From positions 2,474,165 through 2,538,164 of the forward strand of contig CAJFCJ010000005.1 of assembly GCA_904063045.1 (NCBI GenBank): a DNA stretch of 64,000 bases, in the 5' to 3' direction. The notes beneath the pieces are model-generated. The model did no database searches. It was not told the origin of the DNA and was given only the letters and a program-made list of their open reading frames with translations. The position numbers were made by a program, and so were the translations under genes. This document shows, one piece after another, positions 35,088 through 46,492 of the stretch. The stretch comes from Dimorphilus gyrociliatus. Its lineage: Eukaryota; Annelida; Polychaeta; Dinophilidae. Position 1 is the stretch's first letter; the number at the start of each line of letters is the position of its first letter.

Positions 35088-36677
35088 CTACATATCGTAC
35101 GTTTGAGTGTAAATTTCATTAGGATTATCTTTGTTAAAGACGACAAAGGTTATGTCGTGAGTAGTGAGTCTATAGGCCAACAGATGTCCCTTATGAAAGA
35201 TTCTATTCTGAGGAAATCTTATAAATTCCCTTTGTTTCTCTAAATAGATATAAACGTATTTATCGTCGTGCAGGAAAACTGAACCTCTTCTCAAAGGTGC
35301 AACAATATCAGTTTTAAGTGAAAATCTTCCAAATTCCGGTGTAATCTTACAGAATGTCGACGTACCAGAGGAACTATCGTACATCTTAATAACTCTATCT
35401 TGGAATAGATAAAATATTAAATTATTAATAATCTTATAATCCCATATATACTTTTTGAAAACTTGAATACCGATAATATTTTTAACCCTATCGTAAAGCA
35501 TTAATTGATTAAAGAATTTAAATGAAATTCTATCAATTAAAAAATTCTCGGTTGGTTGAGAGACAATATAATAATTGGAACAATCCAAAAGTCTACTTCT
35601 TTCGCACAGATCGTGCTCCATATAAAATATTCTCTTCTGATTGATTCTAGCTCTTTTATCGAATTGTATCGTTGGATCTGGTATAAGATCTTCGGGAGTA
35701 AATAAAATATGATAAAGGTAACCGTCTCCTCCCAAGCAAATATCGTGAATGGATAGCTCATCGTCGGATAGGTCAATTTCAATATTTTCACCCGAAATTA
35801 TATTATTCACGACTATCGAATACTCTTTCTTACTAACAACATAGATGCCTTGTACGTAAGATTTTACTATTTCGATATTTCCTCCAACAACAAATCTTTT
35901 GTCTTCGTGCGGAATTTCGGCATGAGTATAAATGATCGTTCCGAAATCTGGTCTATTTATGAAAGATGCAGGTTTAAAAATTGCTTCCGGTTTAGTTATT
36001 TGCTCTTTTAGCTCTTCCAATTCCTTCCTAGCCACTTTTAAATCTTTGGAAAAGACGTAATCTAATTGGCGTCTTTCTATCTCCTCTTCATCACATCCTC
36101 CTTCGCACGATTCCGTATAGCTAGTATCTTCAGCATCCTTTTCCGATTCCTGCTCCCTATTCTCCCTCTCCTCGTTTTTCTTCTCAATAGATTTACCCAG
36201 GAAACTGCAGCCCCTTAACAATTCTAAGATTCTATCCTCCTTAGTTTCGTAAAATTCTTCAATATAATATTGCAGTTCGTCTCGTCTACTTTTTATGCAT
36301 TCTTCAAAAAAACTCGTTGACTCATTCAACCGAGCTATTTGTTCATCTTTACTTTTTCTAGTCTTTTTTATTTCGTTTCTGAGCATTATCATAAATGTTT
36401 TATTAAATTCATCCATCTCGATTTGCTCGTTTGAAACGATTACTTTATTAGATTTAACCGCATTTGCTACAGCAAATCCTAACGCACCGTCATCCGATTT
36501 TTGGGGTTGTGCTCTACAGGTTGGACATAGTAGATTGTCGGTAGGCTTTAAATTTTTATTCGTACATAAATTTTCAATGCAAGTTGAGCAGTATGTCTTA
36601 TGAGGATTACAAGGTAATCTTGGAAGTACGCTTTTAGTTGTACATGCTGGACAAACATGGCAAGAATTTTCAGACAT
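35088..36677 (-). CDS. RING-finger/coiled-coil protein with acidic insert
   Basis: Intronless, 529 residues. The RING uses C9, C12, C23, H26, C30, C33, C51, C54 with the CPxC pairs CPAC and CPTC. The coiled coil (EEFYETKEDRILE) is followed by an acidic, Cys-containing insert absent from the paralogues (residues about 170-205, EGGCDEEEIERR). The family C-terminal half follows: FGTIIYTH, GGDGYLYHILF, FSLKTDIVAPLRRGS and RFPQNRIFHKGHLLAYR. It is the longest member of the group. Likely E3 ubiquitin ligase. Confidence 0.85.
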   Translation of the reverse strand: MSENSCHVCPACTTKSVLPRLPCNPHKTYCSTCIENLCTNKNLKPTDNLLCPTCRAQPQKSDDGALGFAVANAVKSNKVIVSNEQIEMDEFNKTFMIMLRNEIKKTRKSKDEQIARLNESTSFFEECIKSRRDELQYYIEEFYETKEDRILELLRGCSFLGKSIEKKNEERENREQESEKDAEDTSYTESCEGGCDEEEIERRQLDYVFSKDLKVARKELEELKEQITKPEAIFKPASFINRPDFGTIIYTHAEIPHEDKRFVVGGNIEIVKSYVQGIYVVSKKEYSIVVNNIISGENIEIDLSDDELSIHDICLGGDGYLYHILFTPEDLIPDPTIQFDKRARINQKRIFYMEHDLCERSRLLDCSNYYIVSQPTENFLIDRISFKFFNQLMLYDRVKNIIGIQVFKKYIWDYKIINNLIFYLFQDRVIKMYDSSSGTSTFCKITPEFGRFSLKTDIVAPLRRGSVFLHDDKYVYIYLEKQREFIRFPQNRIFHKGHLLAYRLTTHDITFVVFNKDNPNEIYTQTYDM

Positions 36678-37559
36678 TTTCGCTAAAGTTGGTGGTTTTT
36701 TTTCAAATATCTATTAATTAATTAATTAATCATTAATAATAATTCAATAAATGCTATTATAAACATTCAAATGATACTTTTATTCGTTTATTAAATTGAA
36801 TTTACCTTGTTAATGGGGTGAATCAGTTGATTTTTACCAAAGAGAAATGATCAGTTCTCCCGCTTGCCAGTCAGTGAAAGTTAATATAATACTGATTATA
36901 TTGTTCGTTTTTTTATTAATTTTAAAAGAGTAGTATTCAAAAACTCAGAGATGAGCTTAATAGCTCAACACGTTAGATTCCTACTAGAATGGCCTACTGT
37001 ACCTTGTATACATGCAATATATTTCATTTTCATGTACAAGAATGAGTAGTTTCATAAAACAAGTTCTTTGACTAAACAATACTGGACTGTCAACACATTT
37101 TTATCTTTTAGAAAATTTTGTTGATATTTTTTTTTTTATAAAAAAAAAATTCAAACTTTTTTATATTTTTATGAATAATACAAAACTAATTGACTAATCA
37201 TTCTTTGAAAAAGTGAAAGAGAAAATAAATCTTTATAGAATTACATTAACTCATTAATTAAATTATTAATATATCAAATATAATATTTATTTTTTTAGCT
37301 TAGTATGCACATTTATAATGAAATGTGAATGAATACATTGATTTATTATAATTAAAAATGAACCTAATTTAAATATTATAATCTTTGAATAAATCATAAT
37401 TCAATAATAATAATAAAAAAACCACTACTATATTATTGACATAGTATATACGGTTAAAAAACATATACAAGTACTTATGAATTACTATTGAATAGCGAAA
37501 CATTAAGGTTTTATTTATATTATAATAAATGATGTATCTTTTCTCTCCTCCCTTCTTCC
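36678..37559. other. Intergenic, AT-rich, no gene seen
   Basis: Contains poly-T/poly-A runs near 37128-37150 and ATTA-rich DNA. No supported gene. Confidence 0.4.
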
Positions 37560-38984
37560 TCACCTAAACAACTTGAACGCTTCAAACGTAAAGTTAATAG
37601 TCGAATATCGCTTTTCAACAAGGCAAAAATGTACTTCATTCTCATTTCTGAAGTATGTATATAATCGATTCTTCTCAAACAGTACTCTTTGAGGATAGGC
37701 TTTAACTTCATCATTTGTAGGATCTATTATAAATATATAGAAATCATTTGTAAATAGAAGAAAATTCTGTTGAATTTTACTGATAATATCGTTTCTTATT
37801 GATATATTTTCTTCAATTAAGTTTATATGTAGATTCTCTCCTTGGTAATTAGTTTCGTTGATTATAGAATTTAAATTAAACTTTTGCAAGTTTAATTGAT
37901 CTCCTAAAAGATATAAATACTGGCCCTTTATTTCTCTATGAAACCATTTTCCATAGAAAAATATATCACAAAATTTTGCTACTTTTCCAGTATTCGTTTC
38001 GTAGAATAATAGATCATTCTGATATTGAAAGCAAATAGTATTCTTGTAATCTAAATCTTCATTTGACCTTTCGAAGGGACACTGTATCAAGAATTTTCTA
38101 TTACTATTATTATCCCATTTAAAAATAGCTGGTGGAAGCATATTCATTTCCTCATCTTCAGCTTTTCTTAAAAGAAACAATTGCTTCTTGTAGACTTCTA
38201 AATCAACAAAATTAGTATAAGAATAAGGTGTAGCTTCCCCTTTGCCTATTTCGTATAAGGTATCATTTGTCAGTAGATAAAAACAATTATAGCAACCAAC
38301 TAGAGTTACAGCATTTGAAAATTCATGACTATAAGTGTAATAGGGTTTTTCAAGCATTGAATAATGTATTTTCATTTGTAAACTATCTAAACCAACCAAC
38401 TGTAAATTAAGTGAAGCTCTTGAGAGGAGTTTATGTTTTTTTTTTAACTTTTTAAGTGATTTAAAGGCAATATCAGCGGTTGGAGGACAGTCCCTTCTTA
38501 TTTGTTCAAAACCGTTTATTGATTTATTTAGCATATTCAACTTGGCTTTTTTAACTAGATCAAATATTCTAAATTTAGTTCTAAAGTATTCTTTTTTCTG
38601 TTTTATCGAATTAAGAATAGTTTCAAACTTGTTATCAAACTCTTCGCTACAAGACTCTTGGTATTCTTCCGAATAAACACCTGAAAATTCCGCTTGTTGT
38701 AAAGTATTATTATCCGTTGAACCAGTATCCTCTTTATATTTAACAATTTCATCAGGAAACATTGTACTCGATTTACAAACAATACAATCCGAAGTAATGA
38801 CATCATTTTCGGAGTTTGGTAGTGATTTAAGAGCCGAAAAGCAAATAGAGCAAATACTGTGACGCGGACTGCAGTTGTAGTGCCTAAAATTTAAATCACT
38901 TACATCACACAATACACAACGAGTTTCGTTTCCAACAGTAGCTACGTCAACCATTTGGTCTTTTTGTTTTGTATATAGTTGCAA
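37560..38984 (-). CDS. Divergent RING-finger protein of the same family
   Basis: Intronless, 474 residues; an ATG 10 codons later (38954) is an alternative start. The RING pattern is C23, C26, C38, H42, C45, C48, C67, C70, with CVLC in place of CPIC. The coiled coil is short and has lost the FYSxRQSKL signature. The C-terminal half still shows the family end: ISIRNDIISKIQQNFLLF and YPQRVLFEKNRLYTY. This is the most diverged RING member and may have changed partners. Confidence 0.75.
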   Translation of the reverse strand: MQLYTKQKDQMVDVATVGNETRCVLCDVSDLNFRHYNCSPRHSICSICFSALKSLPNSENDVITSDCIVCKSSTMFPDEIVKYKEDTGSTDNNTLQQAEFSGVYSEEYQESCSEEFDNKFETILNSIKQKKEYFRTKFRIFDLVKKAKLNMLNKSINGFEQIRRDCPPTADIAFKSLKKLKKKHKLLSRASLNLQLVGLDSLQMKIHYSMLEKPYYTYSHEFSNAVTLVGCYNCFYLLTNDTLYEIGKGEATPYSYTNFVDLEVYKKQLFLLRKAEDEEMNMLPPAIFKWDNNSNRKFLIQCPFERSNEDLDYKNTICFQYQNDLLFYETNTGKVAKFCDIFFYGKWFHREIKGQYLYLLGDQLNLQKFNLNSIINETNYQGENLHINLIEENISIRNDIISKIQQNFLLFTNDFYIFIIDPTNDEVKAYPQRVLFEKNRLYTYFRNENEVHFCLVEKRYSTINFTFEAFKLFR

Positions 38985-39583
38985 TCAAGTGTTATATTAA
39001 TATATATCAGCAAAGTTTATGGAGTGAGAGAAATGTTTAAATGGCAAAACACCTATCGAACAAAATTTTGGCCTTTAGTTACATAGAGGCGTTGGGACAG
39101 TTTCTCGAAAAGTGAATAACAACTTCCTCCTAACTTAAATGATCTGAATCAATAACTGTCGATAAAAAACGCGCTTAAACGACTTTTGGGGGATTAAGGC
39201 AACAATAGGGTGGTTTATCTAGATAAGCCATTTATCTCTAATGAAGATAGTGAGAGTATAGATAATTGGAAAAAGTTATTGAAAACATCTAACAGATTTG
39301 AACAGTCTTTAATAAAATGTTGTTATCTTTTCAATAGAAATTGTTTATTCATCATATTTTACTGATAGATAAAACAAAAGATAAGATAACATAGGAAATC
39401 AATTATACCTTGTATGATTGAAAATTTGAAAAAACGAAAATATAGAACACATCAAAAATATAAAAAAGAACGTATAAACGACGAATTCTTTTTTCAATAT
39501 AACATTGGTATCTAAGTATTTTTTTTCACTATATATCTTTTATATATAATTGATAAGGATAATAAAAGAAAACTATTTATATA
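38985..39583. other. Intergenic, no gene seen
   Basis: AT-rich; separates the RING group from the ZYG11-like group. Confidence 0.4.
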
Positions 39584-41571
39584 TTATGTAAATATGCATT
39601 GTTTAATGAAAACTAAAATTTGTTGATGTCGATCAGTATCTTTCGAATTAGTACGTTTTTTCACAAACCTATTGTGAAAATGTACATATTCGTTAAAGAA
39701 ATATTTGACCAAATAAAATTTTTCATCTTCAGAAAGCTTTAGAGAGAAAATCATTCATTTTAATTCAATTATTATTAATTAATTATGTTTATAGAAATGA
39801 AAACAAGTCAAACCATTTCCAATTGTAAACCAGATAGAAATTGGCATATTTCCTTTCTATAGATGTTATCATCGTAGTATCTTGTCAAATTAAATATTAT
39901 TTCAATTAATTTCTTTATAGTAAATATCTAGAATGAATGATAAAAGATTATCTATTTAATAGTAATATAAGTAGATTCCTATACCTTTTTAGCGTAGGAA
40001 TAATACTTTTTAATAAATCTACATAGATATATTAAATTTATATAGTTTGTCTCATTATAGTATAATTCCAGAATTTGACCAGCTAATTTCAATACATTCC
40101 AAAAATATGATGATTTTGAAACGTCATATTCGGAGATTGATTGAAATAGATTGTTAATTATGAACTGATATATTGCTTTATTACTTCTCAGATTTTCAGT
40201 TAATAATTGATATTTTGTTCGATGGCAGAATATCTTAATGAATAAAATAAGTTATAGAATAACCATGTATATAACAGTTTTATATATGAATATATACCTC
40301 GAGAAGTTCCATTATCTCTTCGCTATCTGTTGATTTATTAATATTTCTAGTTATAACTCTATAACCAGAATCGTAGAGGAACTTTTGAAAATAACTCGTT
40401 TTGTCCTGTCTCGTAGATATTTCGTTGAGTAGTGTACTAAAGGCATTACCCGAAATTTTCTGATTTCAAAATCATAGATAGTTATGTAATATATTTTATA
40501 TATATATATATATAAATATTAATATTATTACAGTTAATCCTTTCATCGTTCTTTCTCCTTCCAAATTCCAGCCTCTAAATTCAGAATATATTCCTCCAAA
40601 CATACCGAAAAACTTCAATCGTTTGTGTTTATTTATAAAGTTTCTATAAGAAAATATACATCATAAATTATTAATAACCTATTTTGTAATATTTTAATAG
40701 TAGAATAGATCAATTACATTATATTCTCCTTCGATGCTTGCCAACCGGATATATCAAAATGGGTTAATTTTTCCCAATAGCCGGCAAGTAATAAGTCATC
40801 AATCTTTTTGTCTGCTAATTCATTATCGCAATTGTAGGGATAAAAACCGTCTCGCGTATATGGAAGTATGTCAACGTGTACTCTTGAAATATTCAATTTT
40901 TCTATAGAACTCTTGTTAAGTAAAGAGAAATATGTTATATCAACAGTATAGCTTTTAGGATATGAAATGTCAAAGACTTTCAACTTGTAGAACTCTCTAA
41001 GACAATCTAAATTTGTAATACTTGTATCGGTTAACGTTAGTTCCTCAATTTGCGGTAATTCAAGTGACAGGAAGTTCAGTTGATTATCTGTAATGTTTGT
41101 ACCAGTTACATCCAGTCTTAGTAATTGTTTAAAGCAAGTTAGATATTGCATATTCTGAATTTGATGCTCTAAATCAGAATTCTCCGAGAAATGACATTTC
41201 TTTAGATTCAATTCTTGAATGTATTTCGTGTTCAAGTAAGGAAGCCACTTTTCAAGGCCGACGTTTTTCATTAATTCCACTGTAATTGATCTTATATTAT
41301 GACCTTCTAGAAACTTTAAAGCTCTTTCCGACTCTATCTTTATTCCATTAAACTTTACATCGACCAAATAGCAAATTTCACTATCAAAAAAATCCAGTAG
41401 TCTTTCAGGTATACCGTTATGAAATTCACTGAGTTCTGTTAGAAGGTTTTCAGCCGCTAAACGATTGATAAGCCTAGATTTCTTAAATATCTCCTTATCA
41501 GTAAATATTATATCATGGTTTTTAACAACTGTCCAAAAAGATAGTTCAATTAAACTTTGAAATTGAATCAT
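39584..41571 (-). CDS. ZYG11-like LRR/armadillo-type protein, copy A
   Basis: Six phase-consistent exons: 41571..40718, 40643..40532, 40459..40298, 40233..39985, 39927..39814, 39736..39584, giving 547 residues. Exon 1 holds an N-terminal helical part followed by LRRs of the type LLRLDVTGTNITDNQL and IEELTLTDTSITNL, closing with LTHFDISGWQ. The exons that follow encode HKRLKFFG and helix-rich segments typical of armadillo-like folds. Lengths and the LDISG motif fit ZYG11/ZER1 proteins, substrate receptors of CUL2 ubiquitin ligases in known animals. The protein is shorter than vertebrate ZYG11B. Probable role: CUL2-dependent ubiquitination; substrate unknown. Confidence 0.65.
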
Positions 41572-41956
41572 TTTTCACACTTTCAACGACACAAGTTGTT
41601 CGCGCAGGCGCACTACAACAAGATTGAAAAAGATGCAAAAATAACTATTTCAGTATAAGTAGAAAAAGTTAAATAATTAAATAAATTTTAAATATTCTAT
41701 TTAATGTATATATAAACGAAACAAGTAAACAAAACTAATTTTTTTTATATAAACCGGAAGTCGATTAATTAACCGGAAATTGAAAGAAAAAAAGTTTCAT
41801 TCAAGTTAATCTTTATATGGAAAAAACTCAAGTTCAAAAAATAGATAGTCAACTAATGTTTATTTATTAACTAAGATAAAATACTTGTTTCTATCTAAGG
41901 TGCTAAACACTAAAAAAAAACAAAAACAAAGAAAAATACAAAATATTTGTCCATAA
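41572..41956. other. Intergenic between copies A and B
   Basis: Upstream region of copy A and 3' end of copy B. No other feature seen. Confidence 0.4.
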
Positions 41957-43900
41957 TTAAGAAATTATGTGATCTCTAATAAAAGAATAAACGAAACTAT
42001 CCGAAAAGCAAATGTTGTTACGACCTGAAAGATGTGGTGTAAATTCAATAAAGTATTCTCTAGCCAATAGGAATCTATCTGACTTATTCAGCTATAAAGA
42101 AGAAATTTTTTATAATAATTAATAATAAATATTTTATAATAAACAAACAATTTTACCTTTTTAACATCCAAGTTTGTTATAAATCTACATATGTGATTCT
42201 TATAAGTATCCCGATCAATATAAAGCGACGATTCAAATACTATTGGAAATAGTTGTCTATTGCTTAAATACTAAAAATCAAAACAAGACTTAAAAAGATG
42301 ATTTTTAATTAGTTAATTAATTAAACTTACATATTTGGCGAAAGAGTAATATTTCAATATAAATTTATAGAAATGTTTAAACTCTCCATCGGTAATAGTA
42401 GGACCAAATCCACGGAGTAATTGTAGTAGAATTTTCAACAAATCCGTAAATCTTGGAGAATCGGTTATATCAAATTCATTTATCAATTCGAAAAGTCTAT
42501 CAATAACGCTCCTATGCGCAATATAGATATGCTTACTCTCGTGACAATCTAATAGATATCTATACTTTTGACAGAATATCTGCAAATGATCAAATTATCA
42601 ATATAGAATACGTTTTTCTATGAATTTTAAAGTGAAACTAACCAAAAGAACTTCAATAATATCATTTAAAAATTCTTCTGTATAACATGAACTATGAATT
42701 AGTCTTTTATGCTTTTCATTGGAAGCAAACTGAAGAAAGTAGCAAAAGTTGTCTCTACGGCTTAGTATCTCATTGAGTATTGTACGAAAATCATCCTTTG
42801 ATATTCCCTTCAGAAGACAGAGAGAGAGAGAGAGAGATAGATTATGAAAACAACAGTTATCTTTATTTAAATAATTACCGTTAAATTATCAAAATTCTCC
42901 ATCTTCATAAGTTTACGATATGGAACTTTGTGATTAGTAGCATTGAATATGCCTAGATAATTCAATTTCTTGTGTTTTTCCAAAAACCGTCTACGAAACA
43001 GGAAACGTATTAAATATTAAATATTGAATATATTAATAAAAAATATCTTGTATACTTTATACTCTCTTCCGAAGCTTCCCATCCCGAAATATCCAAATGC
43101 TTTAAATTCTCCCAATCAGCTTCTTTCAAAAAAACGTTAATTTTAAAATATCCCACCGCATTCGGCTCTAGCGGCACTTGCATATTCCTGCCTGTATTAT
43201 CCTCTTTAGTAATATCCAAATACTCTAAAAATCTTAAATTTAACAGAGAATAATAAGATAATATCTCCATGTTAGATTTCGAAAATGCGAATGATAACTT
43301 CTTTAGTTTGTTCAATCTACGAAGATGATACAGTTCTCTTATTTCTGTTTCCGAAATGTTAACATCCTCTATCTGCGGAAGCTCGATAGAGATAAACCGC
43401 AGTTGGCGGTCCGTAATATTAGTAAGAGAAACATCCAACTTTCGCAACTGTTTAAAAGTTGCGAAATGTTTGATATTCTTCAACTGAACAGCAAGTCTTC
43501 GATTCCGAGAGAAGAAACAATTACGCAATGACAACTCCTCCAATCCGTTTGATTTAATGTACTTTATCCATCTATTTATACCAACTTTTAAAAAATTTTC
43601 GAATATCGTACTCTTTAATTGATGACCAATAAGGAAACGTAACGATTTTGAACATTCAATGTCCCTTCCATTCAATTCAACGAAAACCAAAAAACTAAAC
43701 TCCTTTCTGAAAAATTTCCATAAATTATCAATTCTAGCTCCGTAACAGAATGAAAACTCTTTTAACAAAGTTTCCGACACAAAGCGATTGAGGATAGGAT
43801 TTTTCTGACTTTTACCCAAAAAATAACTTGATATAACTGTATTCCAATTTTCAGAAATAGTAGCAATACAAATTTGCTGAAGACTTAAAACACTCGACAT
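41957..43900 (-). CDS. ZYG11-like LRR/armadillo-type protein, copy B
   Basis: Exons 43900..43056, 42990..42879, 42807..42643, 42579..42331, 42270..42157, 42091..41957 give 539 residues. The frame is open to an ATG at 43924, but the one at 43900 (MSSVLSLQQ) matches the start of the other copies. Exons 2, 4 and 5 have exactly the lengths seen in copy A (112, 249, 114 bp), and all intron phases match. LRR motifs: LRKLDVSLTNITDRQL, IEDVNISETEIREL and LKHLDISGWEASEES. A (GA)n tract (42817-42838) lies in the intron between exons 2 and 3. Same inferred role as copy A. Confidence 0.65.
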
Positions 43901-44198
43901 TATTAGCTCAGTATAAAAATTCAAATATTATTTGCGCATGCGCGTATAATTATTTCCTGTTAAAATTTTGATAAACATAAAAAAAAACCCGATTAATTTC
44001 CTAATTAACAAAAAAATGAAATAATTTAAATATACATATGTTAATTAATTTGAATAAATTAAATCGTAATTTTTCACTTAATTAGAATAATTTTTTAGCT
44101 TGTTTTTTGTATTATAGCCGTTATCAATGATGGATAAGTTATACTATAACTAGTTAATAGTTATATTCGTATATTGCAATTTATAAAATAGTTGTTTA

Positions 44199-46236
44199 TT
44201 ATTTTATTTCATTCGTACCACTTATCCAATTTCTAAAATATTTAACAATTTTATCGTGACAAGCTCTTGATCCTCTTCTTTCTAAGCACATGTGACCATT
44301 TCTCTCCAATTTATCATACGTTCTAAAATACGATTTAACCATAGTAAATCTTTCATCGTTATTTAACTATAATAACATAAGAAAACGGACTTAATAATTA
44401 ATAATTGATTTATTTAAATACATATATAACTAACCATACTTATATCTAATGTACTAATAAACTCCCAAAGTTGTTCCCAATAACAGAATGAATCGTATAC
44501 GTTAAATTCGAATATTCTTTCAATTAGTTCGCACCTATCCATAAACTATGATAAAATAGTAAAAGTATTGTTTTTTTTTATGTAAATCTCTCTCTATTTT
44601 GTTTTTTAAAAAAAAAAATACCATTTTACATTGTCCAAAGTTACTATAAACAAATTTAAAGAGAGCGTACAGATGTGGAGAATGAGTTTCATCCAATTTA
44701 GTTAATAGTTTTGCAGTCATTGGTAATATATTCCAAAAATAATCGGATTTATGTAGTTCATTTAATACTAAACGTATCATTATACTACTCAGTATTTTAC
44801 CATATTCCTGTTTTTGTTCAATATCTACAGCAACTGCTGAATCCAAAATAAGGAAATACTTTTCGCAGAAAACCTTTTTTTATTAATATTTTTTGTATTA
44901 ATTTTGTTTTTTTAAAAAAAAAATGGAAATAATATTGTGCTTTTATATTCCTTTTTACCGTTAAAGTTTCTTGAATATCAAGATTACTTCTATCTGGTGA
45001 ATTGTAATACATTGCTGCACTTGCTAAACCATTTAAAAAGGGCAAATGCCTCGTTGTATTAATTCTCATTGAGATTTCATTCATTTCATTTAAGAATTTA
45101 TCATTACTAATTCTCTAATGATTATAATTGAAAAAATGACAATAATTTATTTATAGCCTTAACTTGAATAGTAAAATTTTTTACCGTTAATTTACGGATA
45201 TCTTTACCCCGAACGTTCAAACTTTTGTAAGATTCTTGATATTTTCCAAATAGGCCAATAAACTCTAAATTATCATATTTTTTAATAAATCGTCTGAAAG
45301 GAAATTAATTAGTCGATTTACTTAAATATTAAATTATTTTGGCTTCATTTTGCGGTTTTACTTAATAATATCTGGCCTAACTCTCCATCCTGATAGATCA
45401 AGATGCGTTATATCTCGCCAATCAGCTTCTTCGAGAAGACTATTAATAGTCCATAATTGATCATCAGATGTGTTGTAATTTTTTAAGGAACGTAAATTAT
45501 CTCTATCTGAATTAGTTTTTTTGTCGCAGCCAAACTTTGAGATATTTAATTTTGTTAGATTTGTCATCTTTAACAGGGCGAAATAGGAACCATAAACCTT
45601 TGACTTTCTAGGATAAGAACAATCTAGTACCTTCAAGTAGGAAAATGCCAAAAGAACCCTGAGATCGCTGATAGACGTTTCAGATATATTTAAATCTTCG
45701 ACCTTCGAAGCTAATTCATATGACATAGTATGCAAATGTGTATTAGAAATATCCGTACAAGATAAATCCAACTTTACTAATTGTTTAAAAAAACACAAGT
45801 TTCTTATATCTGATATATCTTGCCCATTTCTATCTCCATCATTATCATCCGTAAAGCGACATCCTCTTAATGAAAGCTCTTTTAACTGACTACCGTCTAA
45901 ATATCCCATCCATTCACCAACTTTCCAACTAATTAAATATGTGACCTTCAATCTTTCAACAAGGTGACCCTTTAAAAAATTCATTGAATGCAAGTAAGTA
46001 ACGCTATTCCCATTTAACCTAATATTTATTAAATCGCAATACATCTTGCTAAATAATTTCAAGAAACGCTCGGGAAATTCAATATAGATATGGTTAATTT
46101 CGTCAAATATTTTTTCAGCGTAAATATAATTAATAATTCCATGTTTCTTGAAAACTTCCCCATTTAAGAAATTAACTTCGAAATTTCTAACAATACTAAA
46201 TAGAGCCATCTTTTCTAAACTTGGATGATTCGCCAT
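44199..46236 (-). CDS. ZYG11-like LRR/armadillo-type protein, copy C
   Basis: Exons 46236..45362, 45293..45185, 45114..44959, 44873..44622, 44545..44435, 44366..44199 give 556 residues. An in-frame ATG at 46281 is also possible; the inner one (MANHPSLEKM) aligns with the other copies. LRR motifs: LVKLDLSCTDISNTHL, VEDLNISETSISDL and ITHLDLSGWRVRPD. Exon order and phases (2,0,0,0,0) match copies A, B and D. The last exon is somewhat longer and ends in a basic segment. Confidence 0.65.
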
Positions 46237-46492
46237 TTTTGGTTCAGTATCGGATATGACTTGGCTATTGAGTAATTTCAAAACTAAAATTTAGCCTATA
46301 AGAAAAAAAACCATAGAAAAATAGGTCAATTTATTTCTCCAAAAATGTAAATAAAAGATCAATTAATCTCTCAATTTCTTATAAGTTCTATAATGAATTT
46401 AATATTGTATTATTAAAATATAACAAATACTGTCACTATATGATAATGAACTTGTACATCTATAGGTTAATTAATAATTAAACGTTGTTTAT

